Positions 24,958-37,800 of a stretch of DNA of 64,000 bases are shown here, one piece after another. The position numbers and the translations under genes are program-made. Origin of the DNA: Zeugodacus cucurbitae (Eukaryota; Arthropoda; Insecta; Diptera; Tephritidae). Under the pieces are notes generated by a model. It had not been told where the DNA came from. It did not search any database and was given only the letters and a program-made list of their open reading frames with translations. The DNA lies in NCBI RefSeq assembly GCF_028554725.1, contig NC_071667.1, positions 14,925,501 through 14,989,500 on the forward strand, written 5' to 3'. Each line of letters begins with the position of its first letter. Positions within the stretch are counted from its first letter, which is position 1.

Positions 24958-26186
24958 GGTGGGTCAATTTGTATGGAGCAAAAAAAATGCACCAAGCGGT
25001 TATCAAAATCGTAAACTACGATGAATTCTAAGAAAATTTGCCCAAGAAACTATGGGTCTAAAATCAAAATGGAGCTTCCGGTTTTTAACGAGAAACTTTT
25101 CATTTTGTTTTTTTATATGTTGCCTATCCACCCATAAAAATTAAAATAATAATAAATAAAATTTCAAACTTTAATAGCTTTAATCTTCCGCGAAATCGTA
25201 TTGCAGTTAACAATTTCATTTCATATCTATATATAAAGCAAAAACTTAACTGTTAAGGGCCAAACAAAATATAATATACTTCTAAAGTTCACAATTAATT
25301 AGTTTTAAGGTCTTGTTTGCTGTCCATCCTAGATGTTGCGTTTCGACTTGCAACCGTGACTGCCATAGCACTATCACGATTTTTTTCTATAGTTCGACGG
25401 GAAACGCTAGCCAGCAGTTGCACAAAGCGCTCGGTTCCTTGAATATGTGGAGGAATTTGTGGATCCGGAAGTGGAGGATTGTCAAATTCTATGCATTCGA
25501 GCAAATGGTCATAGGGTATGTTTGCAGTGAAGGGCGGCTCCGACAAAATGCTATTGTTATCTAAGTTTATCATCTCAACATAATCAGTGCAGTCAAAATT
25601 TATAGTTGGTTTTTTGTAAGCTCTTAATTTTGTTGGGTCGTAAAGTTTTTCACGATAGTACAAAATTTTTTTTATAGCCCTCTGGCGCATTTCCTTTCTG
25701 GCATCAAAAAGCATTGTTAGTAGAACATTTTCTGAATGTGCAAAATATGAGTTATTTTGAACAACGTGGAGTGGTTTTTGTCCGCTTTTGATAATTTTTC
25801 AAATATCGCTTACATAGGCATAATGTAATACGTATACAGAATTTGAAAAAAATCGGTGAGGTGGTTCCAGAGATATACATATGAACTCATAAGTGGGCGG
25901 TGCCACGCCCCCTATAAAAATTTCTGTACTGTCGAATTGCTTAAATACAACATCACATACCAAATTTGAGCAAATTAGCTTCGATATCTACAAAACAAGC
26001 AAACAATCGACAGTGGAATAGGAATTGGATTTTTTTTTACAAAATACAATATTCGAAAGTTTTTTGTTAAAAACCGGAAGCTCGATTTTCATTTTAGACC
26101 CATGGTTTCTTGGGCAAATTTTCTTAGAATTCATCGTAGTTTACGATTTTGATAACCGCTTTGTCAAGAAAAAAATTGACCCACTC
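24957..26186 (-). mobile_element. DNA transposon with long imperfect TIRs, family not identified, TA-flanked
   Basis: The left end (GGGTGGGTCAATTTGTATGG) and right end (complement GAGTGGGTCAATTTTTTTC) are the outer parts of inverted repeats about 130 bp long, ending inside at AGCTTCCGGTTTTTAAC. TA lies on each side (24955-24956, 26187-26188). The inside has one coding fragment on the - strand (25295-25714). It also has a GTGGGCGGTGCCACGCCC block near 25894, similar to a block in the unrelated family A repeats. A TA target fits many TIR superfamilies, so I do not assign one. Confidence 0.8.
25295..25714 (-). CDS. Orphan coding fragment inside the long-TIR transposon, function unknown
   Basis: A 139-codon open frame begins MLFDARKEMRQRAIKKIL and ends in TSRMDSKQDLKTN. 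A central acidic part (IPYDHLLECIEFDNPP) is followed by VQLLASVSRRTIEKNRDSAM. It fills most of the space between the TIRs, so it is probably the C-terminal part of the element's own transposase or accessory protein after an internal deletion. I see no DDE triad, zinc finger or membrane segment. I have a vague impression of similar tails in uncharacterised insect proteins but cannot name a family. Confidence 0.55.
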   Translation of the reverse strand: MLFDARKEMRQRAIKKILYYREKLYDPTKLRAYKKPTINFDCTDYVEMINLDNNSILSEPPFTANIPYDHLLECIEFDNPPLPDPQIPPHIQGTERFVQLLASVSRRTIEKNRDSAMAVTVASRNATSRMDSKQDLKTN

Positions 26187-26202
26187 TAATATATATATAT
26201 TT

Positions 26203-27114
26203 ATATGTTTCTATCAGGGCAGAGGCATGTTGCTTGATGAATTTTCTTGTGCTGGAATCTGGTACTACAGACGATCATATTTCGGGCCCCAGCGAAGTCG
26301 ATCAGCCTCAGGCCGTTTGGTGATGTTTCGTCCTGGAGGCTGAATTTTCCGATTATTGTGCCAAAGACACCTTCTTTACCCACCCTGGTTTTAAAATCGC
26401 CAAGCACGATTTTGACATTGTGGCGGGGGCAGCGCTCATAGAAAGCATCTTTGGTCACATCGTCCTCCTCCTCCGTTGGGGCGTGGTCTCAAATCAGGGA
26501 TATGTTGAAGAACCTCGCTTTGTTGCGGATTGTGGCAAGACGTTCATCTACCGGGATGAATGACAGGACTCGGCGACGGAGTCTCTCTCCAACCACAAAT
26601 CCAACACCAAATTTGCGCTCCTTTATATGGCCGCTGTAGTAGATGTCACAAGGACCCACCTTCTTCCGTCCTTGTCCCGTCCATCGCGTTTCTTGGATTG
26701 CGGTGATGTCAGCCTTTAGTTGTATGAGGACATCAACCAGCTGGGCAGAGGCACCTTCCCTATTAAGGGTCCGGACATTCCAGGTGCATGCCCTCAAATC
26801 GTGATCCTTAAAACGTTTGCAGTGGTCGCCATCAAAAGTGGGGGTTTTCTTCCGAGGCTCTGTTTGTTTTTTTATTAGGGAGGTTTTTTTATGTGGTGGG
26901 TCCCAAACCCTACGCACAACCGCATAAGCGGGCTTCGCCTTCTCACTTTAGCTCGCGTCCAAACGGATGTCTGTTAGCTACCCAGGGGATACTTGGTGTA
27001 AAACCGGAAGTCGTGAGCTGCTTGAGTCATATGCAAAGGAATCGTTCCTGGCCACTTCCAAGTGAATGGCAATCAGAAACTTTCCTATTTTGCGTGAACT
27101 TCTACATATGACCC
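26203..27114 (-). mobile_element. RTE-type LINE fragment: 5' end and endonuclease only
   Basis: On the - strand this matches the 5' part of the full RTE at 32076-35349, from its leader through most of the endonuclease. Coding pieces include CTWNVRTLNREG, AIQETRWTGQG, IVLGDFKTRVG and FAGARNMIVCS. The match stops abruptly near 26203 and an A/T tract follows, so the whole reverse transcriptase is missing. LINE fragments normally lose the 5' end, so this form is unusual. The endonuclease frame is also broken near 26460-26490. Confidence 0.88.
26247..26917 (-). pseudogene. RTE endonuclease (EEP-type) pseudogene fragment
   Basis: Two overlapping pieces, 26917-26489 and 26458-26201, together cover the first quarter or so of the RTE protein. 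The metal-binding Asn (CTWN) and Glu (IQETRW) are kept. GDFNARVG has become GDFKTRVG, changing the catalytic-loop Asn to Lys. About 30 residues between the two pieces are lost or shifted. Confidence 0.85.
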
Positions 27115-28502
27115 CCATATTGAGGTTATAGACAATGTAAATGTTCTTCAAAGTGTAGACTTTCGTCAACGTAAACACAAAAAAAATTAATGGTATTTTC
27201 TCTCTCTCTGTCTATCTCTAAATCTAAATTCTATATCTAAAATCATAAATTCAAAACCTTAGAAAACTAGTGTATTTGATAGTCAACTCTAACCCTTTCT
27301 GTGTCTCTTCAAAGGATATGAAGAAAGTCTCACCTACCTAAAATATAAAAACTGAAGAGATAATATTTTATTATATTTCATTTCCTAATTTAATGCGTTT
27401 TACTGGTATTAAGTATTTGGATTTTAGTTAAAAACAAATAACGGATGTAGAAAAATTAGCAAGTAGAACTGACTTCAATGCTTTTACCTTAAACAATTCA
27501 TTTGAAATTTACTGATAATAATCGTATTAAACATCTAGAACGACATGGAATACAAAATTATAAAACCTATACTTATTAGGCTAAACATGACTATACTGCT
27601 TAACACAATACATAGGAATACGTATACGTATATACATTTAACAGTATGCAGTAGTCATAATTATAGAATGATATTAGTGTTAAATATTAACGATAGTTAA
27701 ACTTTAAATTGCTTGTTAAATTTAGAATTACATTTTTTTATGTTTTAATTTTGATCGTAGATTCGCTTCTTTGATAAATTTCGAAGTTGTAATTTTGTCT
27801 ACCTAAATCTTAAAAGCGTAAATAAATATTTGGTATTTTCAGTTTTTGTATGAATTTAAATTGTTTTTCTCTAAACTTTTCTTACAAATCTTTCATTATA
27901 ATTTTACCTAAAAAATTACTTAGACCAAAAATACATGTTGTAACTACATTTAAATTCGTTTATAGTAATTGTAGTAAATAAGTTTTACTTTTACACAAAC
28001 GCATTAATAAGTGTAAAATACATTTTTTGTTTTTATATTTAATTGTTTTTGTTTCTTATGGTGTACATTTAACAATTATTTGCACAATTCTCTTTACATC
28101 AATAGCAAATAAATGTGTTTAAAGATGATTTTGCCAGTGGGTTGCTTAAAAATGCATTAGACTACTTCGTTTAAATGCTTTTAAGCAACATTTTTGGTAT
28201 TTAAATTAAAATTTTATTATTTGTTTATTTAAGTAAAACATTTGTGTGTTTTTCAAACTTGTTCAGGGTCTTGGAAAAAAAAAACACGAACATTATTATA
28301 AGTATTAGTAACTTATTAACAGTTTTCAACATCTCATTTCTTCTTATATTAAATTTATCTAATTATTAATTGATTGTTTTATGCATTTTTGCTCTTCACT
28401 AAAAAGTTCACATTTACATATGCTTTTAGCCTGATCATCTTTGTTTAATTTCAAATTAGTACATATATTTTTATTTTTTTTTTTTTTTACTTAACTCGCT
28501 TC
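27115..28502. other. Downstream flank and 3' UTR of the diacylglycerol kinase gene
   Basis: AT-rich DNA. On the - strand the kinase stop is at 28503-28505, so the 3' UTR begins here. I did not choose a poly(A) site among the many AT hexamers. Confidence 0.5.
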
Positions 28503-28811
28503 TTAATTATCATTCATATCCTTGATCGCTTGCAATATGCGTTTGACATGTCCCACCTTGACGACACCCAAATCCTTGAGATCTCTTCTGCCCAGCGTTA
28601 GCAGCTCTCTGCCGCGTATATCGTTCTTCATGAAGCTCTCCACATATTCTGAAAGCTGCATTGTCTCCAGCCATGTGACTACCTCGTCGACACTCCAATT
28701 GTTGGCTGCTTCGCGATTTGTTGTTAGCGGCGGTTTCAGCAGCGTTTGACCCACAGTGGAACCAGAACGTAGACGCACCCAGAAATGACGTGATTTGCGA
28801 CGTCCATCACC
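28503..28811 (-). CDS. Kinase terminal exon: SAM domain
   Basis: After TTTCAG it reads GDGRRKSRHFWVRLRSGS, then the SAM domain NWSVDEVVTWLETMQLSEYV through DLGVVKVGHVKRILQAIKD, with stop TAA at 28505-28503. The SAM domain of type II diacylglycerol kinases mediates oligomerisation. Confidence 0.97.
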   Translation of the reverse strand, partial: GDGRRKSRHFWVRLRSGSTVGQTLLKPPLTTNREAANNWSVDEVVTWLETMQLSEYVESFMKNDIRGRELLTLGRRDLKDLGVVKVGHVKRILQAIKDMNDN

Positions 28812-31800
28812 CTGAAAGTGCAGATTAAAGAGAGTTAATTTTTATCTCATAAATATAATAACTTTCCAAAATTTTTGATGTAATCCATACGAGATTTATA
28901 CTTAACACCTTTGGACCTAAACTTAAACAATTTCATTTCCTTCCCTTCGGAAATATTTCATAGCTGTCAAAAATTTTCAATTTTAATTATGCCTGCTTAA
29001 TTTTAACCAAATACCTTAATAGAATATTTTTCTTTAGATTTGGCAAAAGAAAACGAATCGAAGTAAATGGACCTACCTCTTCATTTGGTGCCAAAGCATT
29101 GAAGTAGGCACGCAATTTGCCATCAAAACTCTTCTGCACCGAACATTTCTTCAGCTCCATTTCAATATTGGCCAATGCAGCACTCAATTTAGACTCGAGG
29201 TCCTCTCTCAAAATTAAGCTATGCGCACGATCGCGTAATAGATTGCATGAATCTTCGTACAATTGACGCGAAGATTCAATAACTTCCACAAGTTTGGTGC
29301 GTAGTGTAGGACCCTCAAGTAGTTTGCCGTCTGGATGTATAGACTCGAGTACTTCAGCGGCGCGACAAGCCACAGCATATAAATCATGTTGCAGTGATGG
29401 ATGTGAAATTATAAGGAATTTCACCCATTTCACCAACGAACTGACAGCCTCAATAAAGTTCAAGAGTACATAACATTCACGTTCGGACAGCACTTCATCC
29501 GTAGACATAGCATGCTCCGAAGCCGTCGATGATTGTTCGCGTTGTATGGAAATGCTATGCTGGCGTTGCTTCTCTTGCCAAGATTTCAGCGAAATTTCCA
29601 AATGACGATTGCGACAAAGCATTTGCACACGATTCTTATGTAGTATACGTATCATGCCAGGTGGTTGTAACCAAGCTTCGCCATCAACCTGTATGGGTAT
29701 CTCCTCATCACCCAAAATATTTATCTGTACACTTTGACATTGTGCGATGCGATGATGTTGTAGATTTATGAGACGCGAAGCGGCCATTTGCACCGAACCA
29801 AAGACGGCGACCACTTCGAGTATGCGATCGTCAAAGCTGGGTGAGAGAAAGATATCGTCCTTCTTGCTGGAGCCCCAGAAATTCGTGCCGCCCATGAAGC
29901 TGTAGTGTAAATTTAAAATTTTGCGCTCAAATTGTCCGTAAATATGTTGTTATAGGATTGTGACTTACCTCGGTATATTCAAAATGACAATGCCCTGGAG
30001 TGATGGCAGCGGTATACGCTGCCCGTCACACTCCAACTGCACTCGTTGCTCTAAATTTTTGCATGTTTTCTGTAGTAACTGCTTCGATCCCAATACCCCA
30101 TACCACATATAGTTTTTGGCACGCGAGCGACACTTCTCGGGATGCTCTTCACGTTTGTTGTGAAAATCGAGTGAAATCTTGGCATCAATACCAATACCGA
30201 AGTAATTGTTCATAACACATTTCTCATGATAGCCTGCTAACAGTGTCTCATCGGGATCCATCAATGGACTAACAGCCGCGCAGAGTGTGTCGGCATTGGC
30301 TAGCAAGCACTTGGATATGAAACCCGTGCTGTTGGCTAGCGCTATATGGTAAAAGAGTAAGCATTTAATTAGTATATGTTGAGATATAATTCCATATAGT
30401 TGCACTCACTTGGCCAATTTGGTAGGCGTACGAGTGGATTGATAATCGGCATCTTCTTAGCGCCATCATCAGCGACAACTGCTCGCTCCTTATCTTTCTT
30501 GCCCTTATCGTCACGTTCTTTATCACCGCCACTGCTGCCGCCTCCACCACCGCCGAAATGGTCGAATCCAAATAATGCTGAGCCCATAAATAGGCTGGAC
30601 TTGGAGCCCTTAAGTGTCTGCAGATTTGGTAGCGCCTCATTTGGCTGCAAAGAGAGTATGGATATGTAAACTCAGTGACATCAACAAGCATACAGCCGTT
30701 AAGTAGTGTGAAAAGTATCAGATAGTATTGCACTAACTACTAGTAAGTGAAGGAGAATGCTTGAAAGTTCAGTAAGTGTCAAATGTATACAAGGGTTTGA
30801 CATGTGTGGTACAGTGGACAAATTGTGTACAGTTTAGTTATGTTGTACTAACTAAAAGTAAATGAAATGTGGAACTTAAATTTTAAAAGGAAACAAATAC
30901 ATGTTATGTACAAAGAGAAACAATACGAGTAGCAGCGGAAAGAACAATATTTCGGAACACAAACGAACGAGGAAAGTTGAACGTAGACTAAACAAGAAAC
31001 AGTGAAATAAGTATATCAATAACTTTTACGACAGTTTTACAGAGCACTTAGGTTGTAATTTAAGGTTAAGGAAACGAATTTACAAAGCAACTACAAACTC
31101 ATGTGGCAAATTAGTGAAACAACTGTAAGGCAATACAGAATATAATTGATTAAGAAAAAATATATATTTTTTGTTTCCAAAAAAATGCTAGCTAAGATTG
31201 CAAGAGCTTTTTTTTTTGGCTCCATATGTAATCAGGCTTAAACAAAACTCCGCGCAAAAAAATTTGTTCTAAACACCGGTAATTAGTGTCGAAAGTGCTT
31301 TTATCGGCACCTATAATGACCGTAGAAAGACTCTGTAGAACTCTGCATCAAAATTCAAGTAAATGATTTTTTTCTTTATTATAAAGACATCAAAAATATA
31401 CGAACTAATATTCAGGAGGGCAAGATGGCGTTTCTCAAAACACATATTAAAACTTTCAATAGCGGACCGAAACTAACCAACAACGTCTGTTTGTTGTGTT
31501 TCTAAAAAAATCTGGCATAAGACCTAACTGATCAAGTTCTACCTCACTTTCACTTACAGCATGAACAAACTTGGAGGAAATGTTGAAAACTCATTATAGC
31601 AACTACAATCATACGTTTATGCGAACCAAGATGAGTATGAGGAATTGAACGTACTTTTTTCAAAAGCTTTTATGCTTTGCAAATTATTTCATTTCATAAA
31701 AACTTAGACTTTATTTACTATAAAAGTAAAAGCGGGATGAGACTTAGCATTTAAACAATATAATTTTAAAGAATTGGTATTGCTTTAATGTTATTTTTGG

Positions 31801-34800
31801 CGTAGATGACGTTTAAGACCCGAGACTTTATATATAGCTTTTCTACCTCTATACTCTCTCTCTTACCAAAACACGTTCAACGACAAAAATCTACTTCTGG
31901 TTTTCTGGGGTTCCACAGTAAAATCTGGGAAATTGAATAACAATTTTTACAGTATTAACCGACACAGAAAACAGTCAAATCACGCTTTCAAATAGGGTTC
32001 CATAAGCATTTGGATTCACGGGTATATAAAGCTGGTCATTGGAAATTCGTTAGCAGGTTAAGTGTGGAATGCTTATATATATATTTGGCGTAGGAACCGC
32101 TTTAAGCGATTATAGCCGAATCCACCAGAGCGCGCCACTCATTCCTCCTTTTTGCTTTTTGGCGCCAATTGGAAACACCAAGTGAAGCCAGGTCACTTTG
32201 CACTTGGTCTTTCCACCGGAGTGGAGGTCGTCCTCTTCCGCGGCTTCCTCCAGCGGGTACTGCATCGAATACTTTCAGAGCTGGAGTGTTTTCTTCCATC
32301 CGTACAACATGACCTAGCCAGCGTAGCCGCTGTCTTTTTATTCGCTGAACTATGTCAATGTCGTCGTATAAATCGTACAGCTCATCGTTCCATCGCCTGC
32401 GGTATTCGCCGTTGCCAATGTTTAGAGGACCAAAAATCTTGCGCAAAACCTTTCTCTCGAAAACCCCAAGAGTCGTCTCATCGGATGTTGTCATCGTCCA
32501 CGCTTCAGCGCCATACATCAGGACGGGAATAATGAGCGACTTATAGAGTTTGATTTTGGTTCGTCGAGAGAGGACTTTACTTTTCAATTGCCTACTCAGT
32601 CCAAAGTAGCACCTGTTGGCAAGAGTGATTCTGCGTTGGATTTCAAGGCTGACATTGTTGGTGTTGTTAATGCTGGTTCCCAGATAAACGAAATTATCTA
32701 CAACTTCAAAGTTATGACTGTCAACAGTGACGTGGGAGCCAAGACGCGAGTGCGCCGACTGTTTGTTTGATGACAGGAGATATTTCGTCTTGTCCTCATT
32801 CACCACCAGACCCATACGCTTCGCTTCTTTATCTAGTCTGGAAAACGCAGAACAAACGGCGCGGTTGTTGCTTCCGATGATATCAATATCATCGGCATAC
32901 GCCAGGAGCTGTACACTCTTGTAGAAGATTGTACCCTCTCTATTTAGTTCTGCAGCTCGTATTATTTTTTCCAGCAATAGATTGAAGAAGTCGCACGATA
33001 GTGAGTCACCCTGTCTGAAGCCTCGTTTGGTATCGAACGGCTCGGAGAGGTCCTTCCCGATCCTGACGGAGCTTTTGGTGTTGCTCAACGTCAGCTTACA
33101 TAGCCGTATTAGTTTTGCAGGGATACCAAATTCAGACATCGCGGCATAAAGGCAGCTCCTTTTCGTGCTATCGAAGGCAGCTTTAAAATCGATAAAAAGA
33201 TGGTGAGTATCGATTCTTCTCTCTCGGGTCTTTTCCAAGATTTGGCGCATGGTGAATATCTGGTCCATTGTGGATTTTCCAGGTCTAAAGCCACACTGAT
33301 AAGGTCCAATCAGTTCGTCGACGGTGGGCTTTAGTCTTTCACACAATACGCTCGACAAAACCTTATATGCGATATTGAGGAGACTTATACCACGGTAGTT
33401 GGCGCAGATTGTGGGGTCTCCCTTCTTATGGATTGGGCAGAGCACACTAAGATTCCAATCGTCAGGCATGCTTTCTTCCGACCATATTCTACAAAGAAGC
33501 TGATGCATGCACCTTATCAGTTCTTCGCCGCCGTATTTGAATAGCTCGGCCGGTAATCCATCGGCCCCCGCCGCTTTGTTGTTCTTCAAGCGGGTAATTG
33601 CTATTCGAATTTCTTCATGGTCGGGTAATGGAACATCTATTCCATCGTCATCGATTGGGGAATCGGGTTCGCCATCTCCTGGTGTTGTACTTTCACTGCC
33701 ATTGAGCAGGTCGGAGAAGTGTTCCCTCCATAATCCCAGTGTGCTCTGGACATCCGCTACCAGATTACCTTCTCGGTCCCTACATGATAATGCTCCGGTC
33801 TTGAAACCTTCTGTTAATCGCCTCATCTTTTCATAAAATTTTCGAGCATTACCCATGTCGGCCAGCTTTTCAAGCTTTTCATACTCACGCATTTCGGCCT
33901 CTTTCTTTTTACGTCTGCAAATGCGTCTCGCTTCCCTCTTCAGTTCTCGATATCTATCCCACCCCGAACGTGTTGTGGTCGATCGCAACGTTGCGAGGTA
34001 GGCAGTCTGTTTTCTCTCCACTGCGGAACGACAATTCTCATCGTACCAACTGGTTTTTTGGCGTTGCCGTAGACCAATTGTTTCGGCTGCAGCGGTATGC
34101 AATGAGTTTGAGATGCCGTTCCACAGCTCCCTTATATCGAGATGCTGATGAGTGCTCTCAGAGAGCAGGAGTGCAAGTCGAGTAGAAAATCGTTCGGCTG
34201 TCGGTTGTGATTGCAGCTTTTCGACGGCGAACCTTCCTTGTGTTTGTTGACGGGCGTTCTTTGCTGCACAGAGGCGAGTGCGTATCTTTGCTGCTACTAG
34301 ATAATGGTCCGAGTCAATGTTTGGTCCTCGGAGCGTACGCACGTCTAAAACACTGGAGACATGTCTTCCGTCTATCACAACGTGATCGATTTGGTTGCGC
34401 GTGTTTCGATCAGGGGACAGCCACGTTGCTTGATGAATTTTTTTATGCTGGAATCTGGTACTACAGACAACCATATTTCGGGCCCCAGCGAAGTCGATCA
34501 GCCTCAGGCCGTTTGGCGATGTTTCGTCATGGAGGCTGAATTTTCCGACTGTTGTGCCAAAGACACCTTCTTTACCCACCCTGGCGTTAAAATCGCCAAG
34601 CACGATTTTGACATCGTGGCGGGGGCAGCGCTCATAGGTGCGTTCTAGGCGCTCATAGAAAGCGTCTTTGGTCACATCGTCCTTCTCTTCCGTTGGGGCG
34701 TGGGCGCAAATCAGCGATATGTTGAAGAACCTCGCTTTTATGCGGATTGTGGCTAGACGTTCATCCACCGGGGTGAATGCCAGGACTCGGCGACGGAGTC

Positions 34801-37800
34801 TCTCTCCCACCACAAATCCAACACCAAATTTGCGCTCCTTTATATGGCCGCTGTAGTAGATGTCACAAGGACCCACCTTCTTCCGTCCTTGTCCCGTCCA
34901 TCGCACTTCTTGGACGGCGGTGATGTCAGCCTTTAGTTGTATGAGGACATCAACCAGCTGGGCAGAGGCACCTTCCCAATTAAGAGTCCGGACATTCCAG
35001 GTGCATGCCCTCAAATCATGATCCTTAGTACGTTTGCAGGGGTCGTCATCAAAAGGGGGGTTTCTCATCCGAGGCTCGGTGTTTGTTTTCATTGGGGAGA
35101 TTTTTTTATGTGGTGGGTCCCAAGCCCTACGCACAACCGCACAAGCGGGCTTCGCCTTCTCACTTTAGCTCGCCTCCAAACGGATGTCTGTTAGCTACCC
35201 AGGGGATACTTGGTCTAAAACCGGAAGTCGTGAGCTGCTTGAGTCATATGCAAAAGAATCGTTCCTGGCCACTCCCAAGTGAATGGCAATCAGAAACTTT
35301 CCTCACTTGCGTGAACTTCTACATATGACCCCATCCCCCTCTCTCTCTTTTGAACGTACTTTTTTCAAAAGCTTTTATGCTTTGCAAATTATTTCATTTC
35401 ATAAAAACTTAGACTTTATTTACTATAAAAGTAAAAGCGGGATGAGACTTAGCATTTAAACAATATAATTTTAAAGAATTGGTATTGCTTTAATGTTATT
35501 TTTGGCGTAGATGACGTTTAAGACCCGAGACTTTATATATAGCTTTTCTACCTCTATACTCTCTCTCTTACCAAAACACGTTCAACGACAAAAATCTACT
35601 TCTGGTTTTCTGGGGTTCCACAGTAAAATCTGGGAAATTGAATAACAATTTTTACAGTATTAACCGACACAGAAAACAGTCAAATCACGCTTTCAAATAG
35701 GGTTCCATAAGCATTTGGATTCACGGGTATATAAAGCTGGTCATTGGAAATTCGTTAGCAGGTTAAGTGTGGAATGCTTACCAACGGTATAAGTGGTCTA
35801 ATGAGAGCCAATGTGGCTAAACGTATATCCGGTTCTGCGACCACGAAGAAACGCAAACCCAACAGTCCGTAAGCGCGCTCAGACAGACATTTCTTCGAAT
35901 GCTTCTTCTAAAACCAACACGCGGTTGACATATTCGTATATATGTTGCAGTATTAAGAGATAGTATTTGTGTATATTTTGGAGTGATTTTAATGAGTGTA
36001 ATATATAACGTATGGATATGAATAAAAAAAATGTATGAAAGTAGAATTAGTGTATATTTGTATGATTAATTTAAAATGGGGAAAACTTAACATTTTAGAC
36101 TAAAACAGCGTTTTCAGAAAAATTTACAGCATATGATATTTCATAGATGTGAGTATGTATGTATAATTTAACGATTATAAGAAATTTTGAAATACGTACC
36201 AATTCTTTTTGCTAAAATTTGTATTTTTACGATTTTCGAAATCGAAGATTTTCATGAAATATATATAAATTAAGAGAAATCATTTGTAAAATCGTGTATA
36301 AACCTAAGCAAAGCCTAACAAAATAAGTTTAACGATAATATATTTCATATAAAATACATAAGTATTAAGCTCGCTAACTACTGCACTGACCTTCAACACA
36401 AAACTTCTCCTGCAGTTTCCTCTCATTTTATCTCATTCTCTCCCTCTCTCTATGTGTGTAGTCATATGCAGAGAATAAAATATTTGCTTACAGCACTTAC
36501 CTTGAAGAGACTGCCGCAGCTGATGCGTCGACTTGCTGCCGGTGAAGAGCTCAAGAATTTCGCATGCTCCGGATCTAAACTTAACAAATTCGGATTGAAA
36601 CCCGAATGGCGACGATCCTTCTCGGCATGCTCTCGCACTGCTAGACTGGTTGTTGCATGACTTGAATGTCGCCTCAACTCCATTGGCAGCATACGGGCCG
36701 ACAGTAGACTGGCTGCCGACGCTGCATTCACCGGCTTGATAGCGTCTCCACGTAATGGGGTTGGTGGGCGCACAACTACACTTATCTGCGGATAGTTTGG
36801 ATTTACATCATCAAAGGATTCTTTCTTACACGACTCATCAAAAGTAATGCGCTTTACATCTTGTCCGTGTCCGGATTTTTTCGGTGATGTGCTCAATGCT
36901 GAGCCCAGCGTTGTTGCTGTTGCTATTGTTGATTGGTTGTTCAATGTGCTGGGAGGCATTGTCATTATATTCGGTTGATTTTGGGCATACGTAATAGACG
37001 GCGGTTCCAAGTTGTCATCACTATCCAAACGTGCATAGGTCTCGATGTCGCACACCTTAATCTGTATAGCCATTTTTGTGGTCAGTTCATCTTCAGTCTG
37101 TTGGCCGTAGGCGTTTGTGGCGGTTGTAGTGGTCGTTGTGGTGGTGGAGGCATCAAAGGAAAGTTGTTGTTGTGAGATAAGTATGGCGGATTTAGGTTTA
37201 CGTAGGGACGAACGCTTTTTCGGACGCTTTGTGGAGTTAAAAATTGTTATCCAAACGTATGGCCAAAAACGAAATGGCGTTTAATGAGTGCGCATACGTT
37301 TTGAATGAAATAGTCGGATAATCGGTGAGAGATGTTTGTCGTTCGAAGCAAGTCGTTGTCAGGAGAAATGCAAGCAATTCGTCATATATGTATGTATATG
37401 TAGTTGTAGTGAATATGGTTCGGGTATTGGGTTTGTTGTGGCGGACAAAGCACGAGTATATATACACATTCATATATATATATATATATAAGTATATATA
37501 TGTAGTTGCATGATAGGCAGCATTAGAACAAATAAAAAGGAACGAAAAAGCAGCAAAGTTTTGGGTTTAGCATTTATACACATACACCGTCAACATCAAC
37601 AGCAACAACAACAACGTACAAGTGCAGTTGCACCTAACTTTCTAGTACAAGCCGTCCCCATCTCTTACGTTCCACACACACATACCTATAGTATGTTGTG
37701 GATCATATTGAAAACAAACTCACCTTGAAACTCTGTCGCGCGATGTCATTACCCTCGACAAACTGTGCCAAACTGCAATACTTTGGTGGCTCACGTATCT

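Noticed and set aside
29529..30215. + strand frames over kinase exons
   Set aside because: Antisense shadows of the accessory catalytic domain.
32152..35194. Many + strand open frames of 60-126 codons
   Set aside because: They are antisense shadows of the RTE polyprotein.
31645..35780. Reading the two 431-bp repeats as long terminal repeats of an LTR element
   Set aside because: The body has an RTE endonuclease and reverse transcriptase and no gag, protease or integrase. The repeat is continuous with the intron start at the exon, so it is host DNA.
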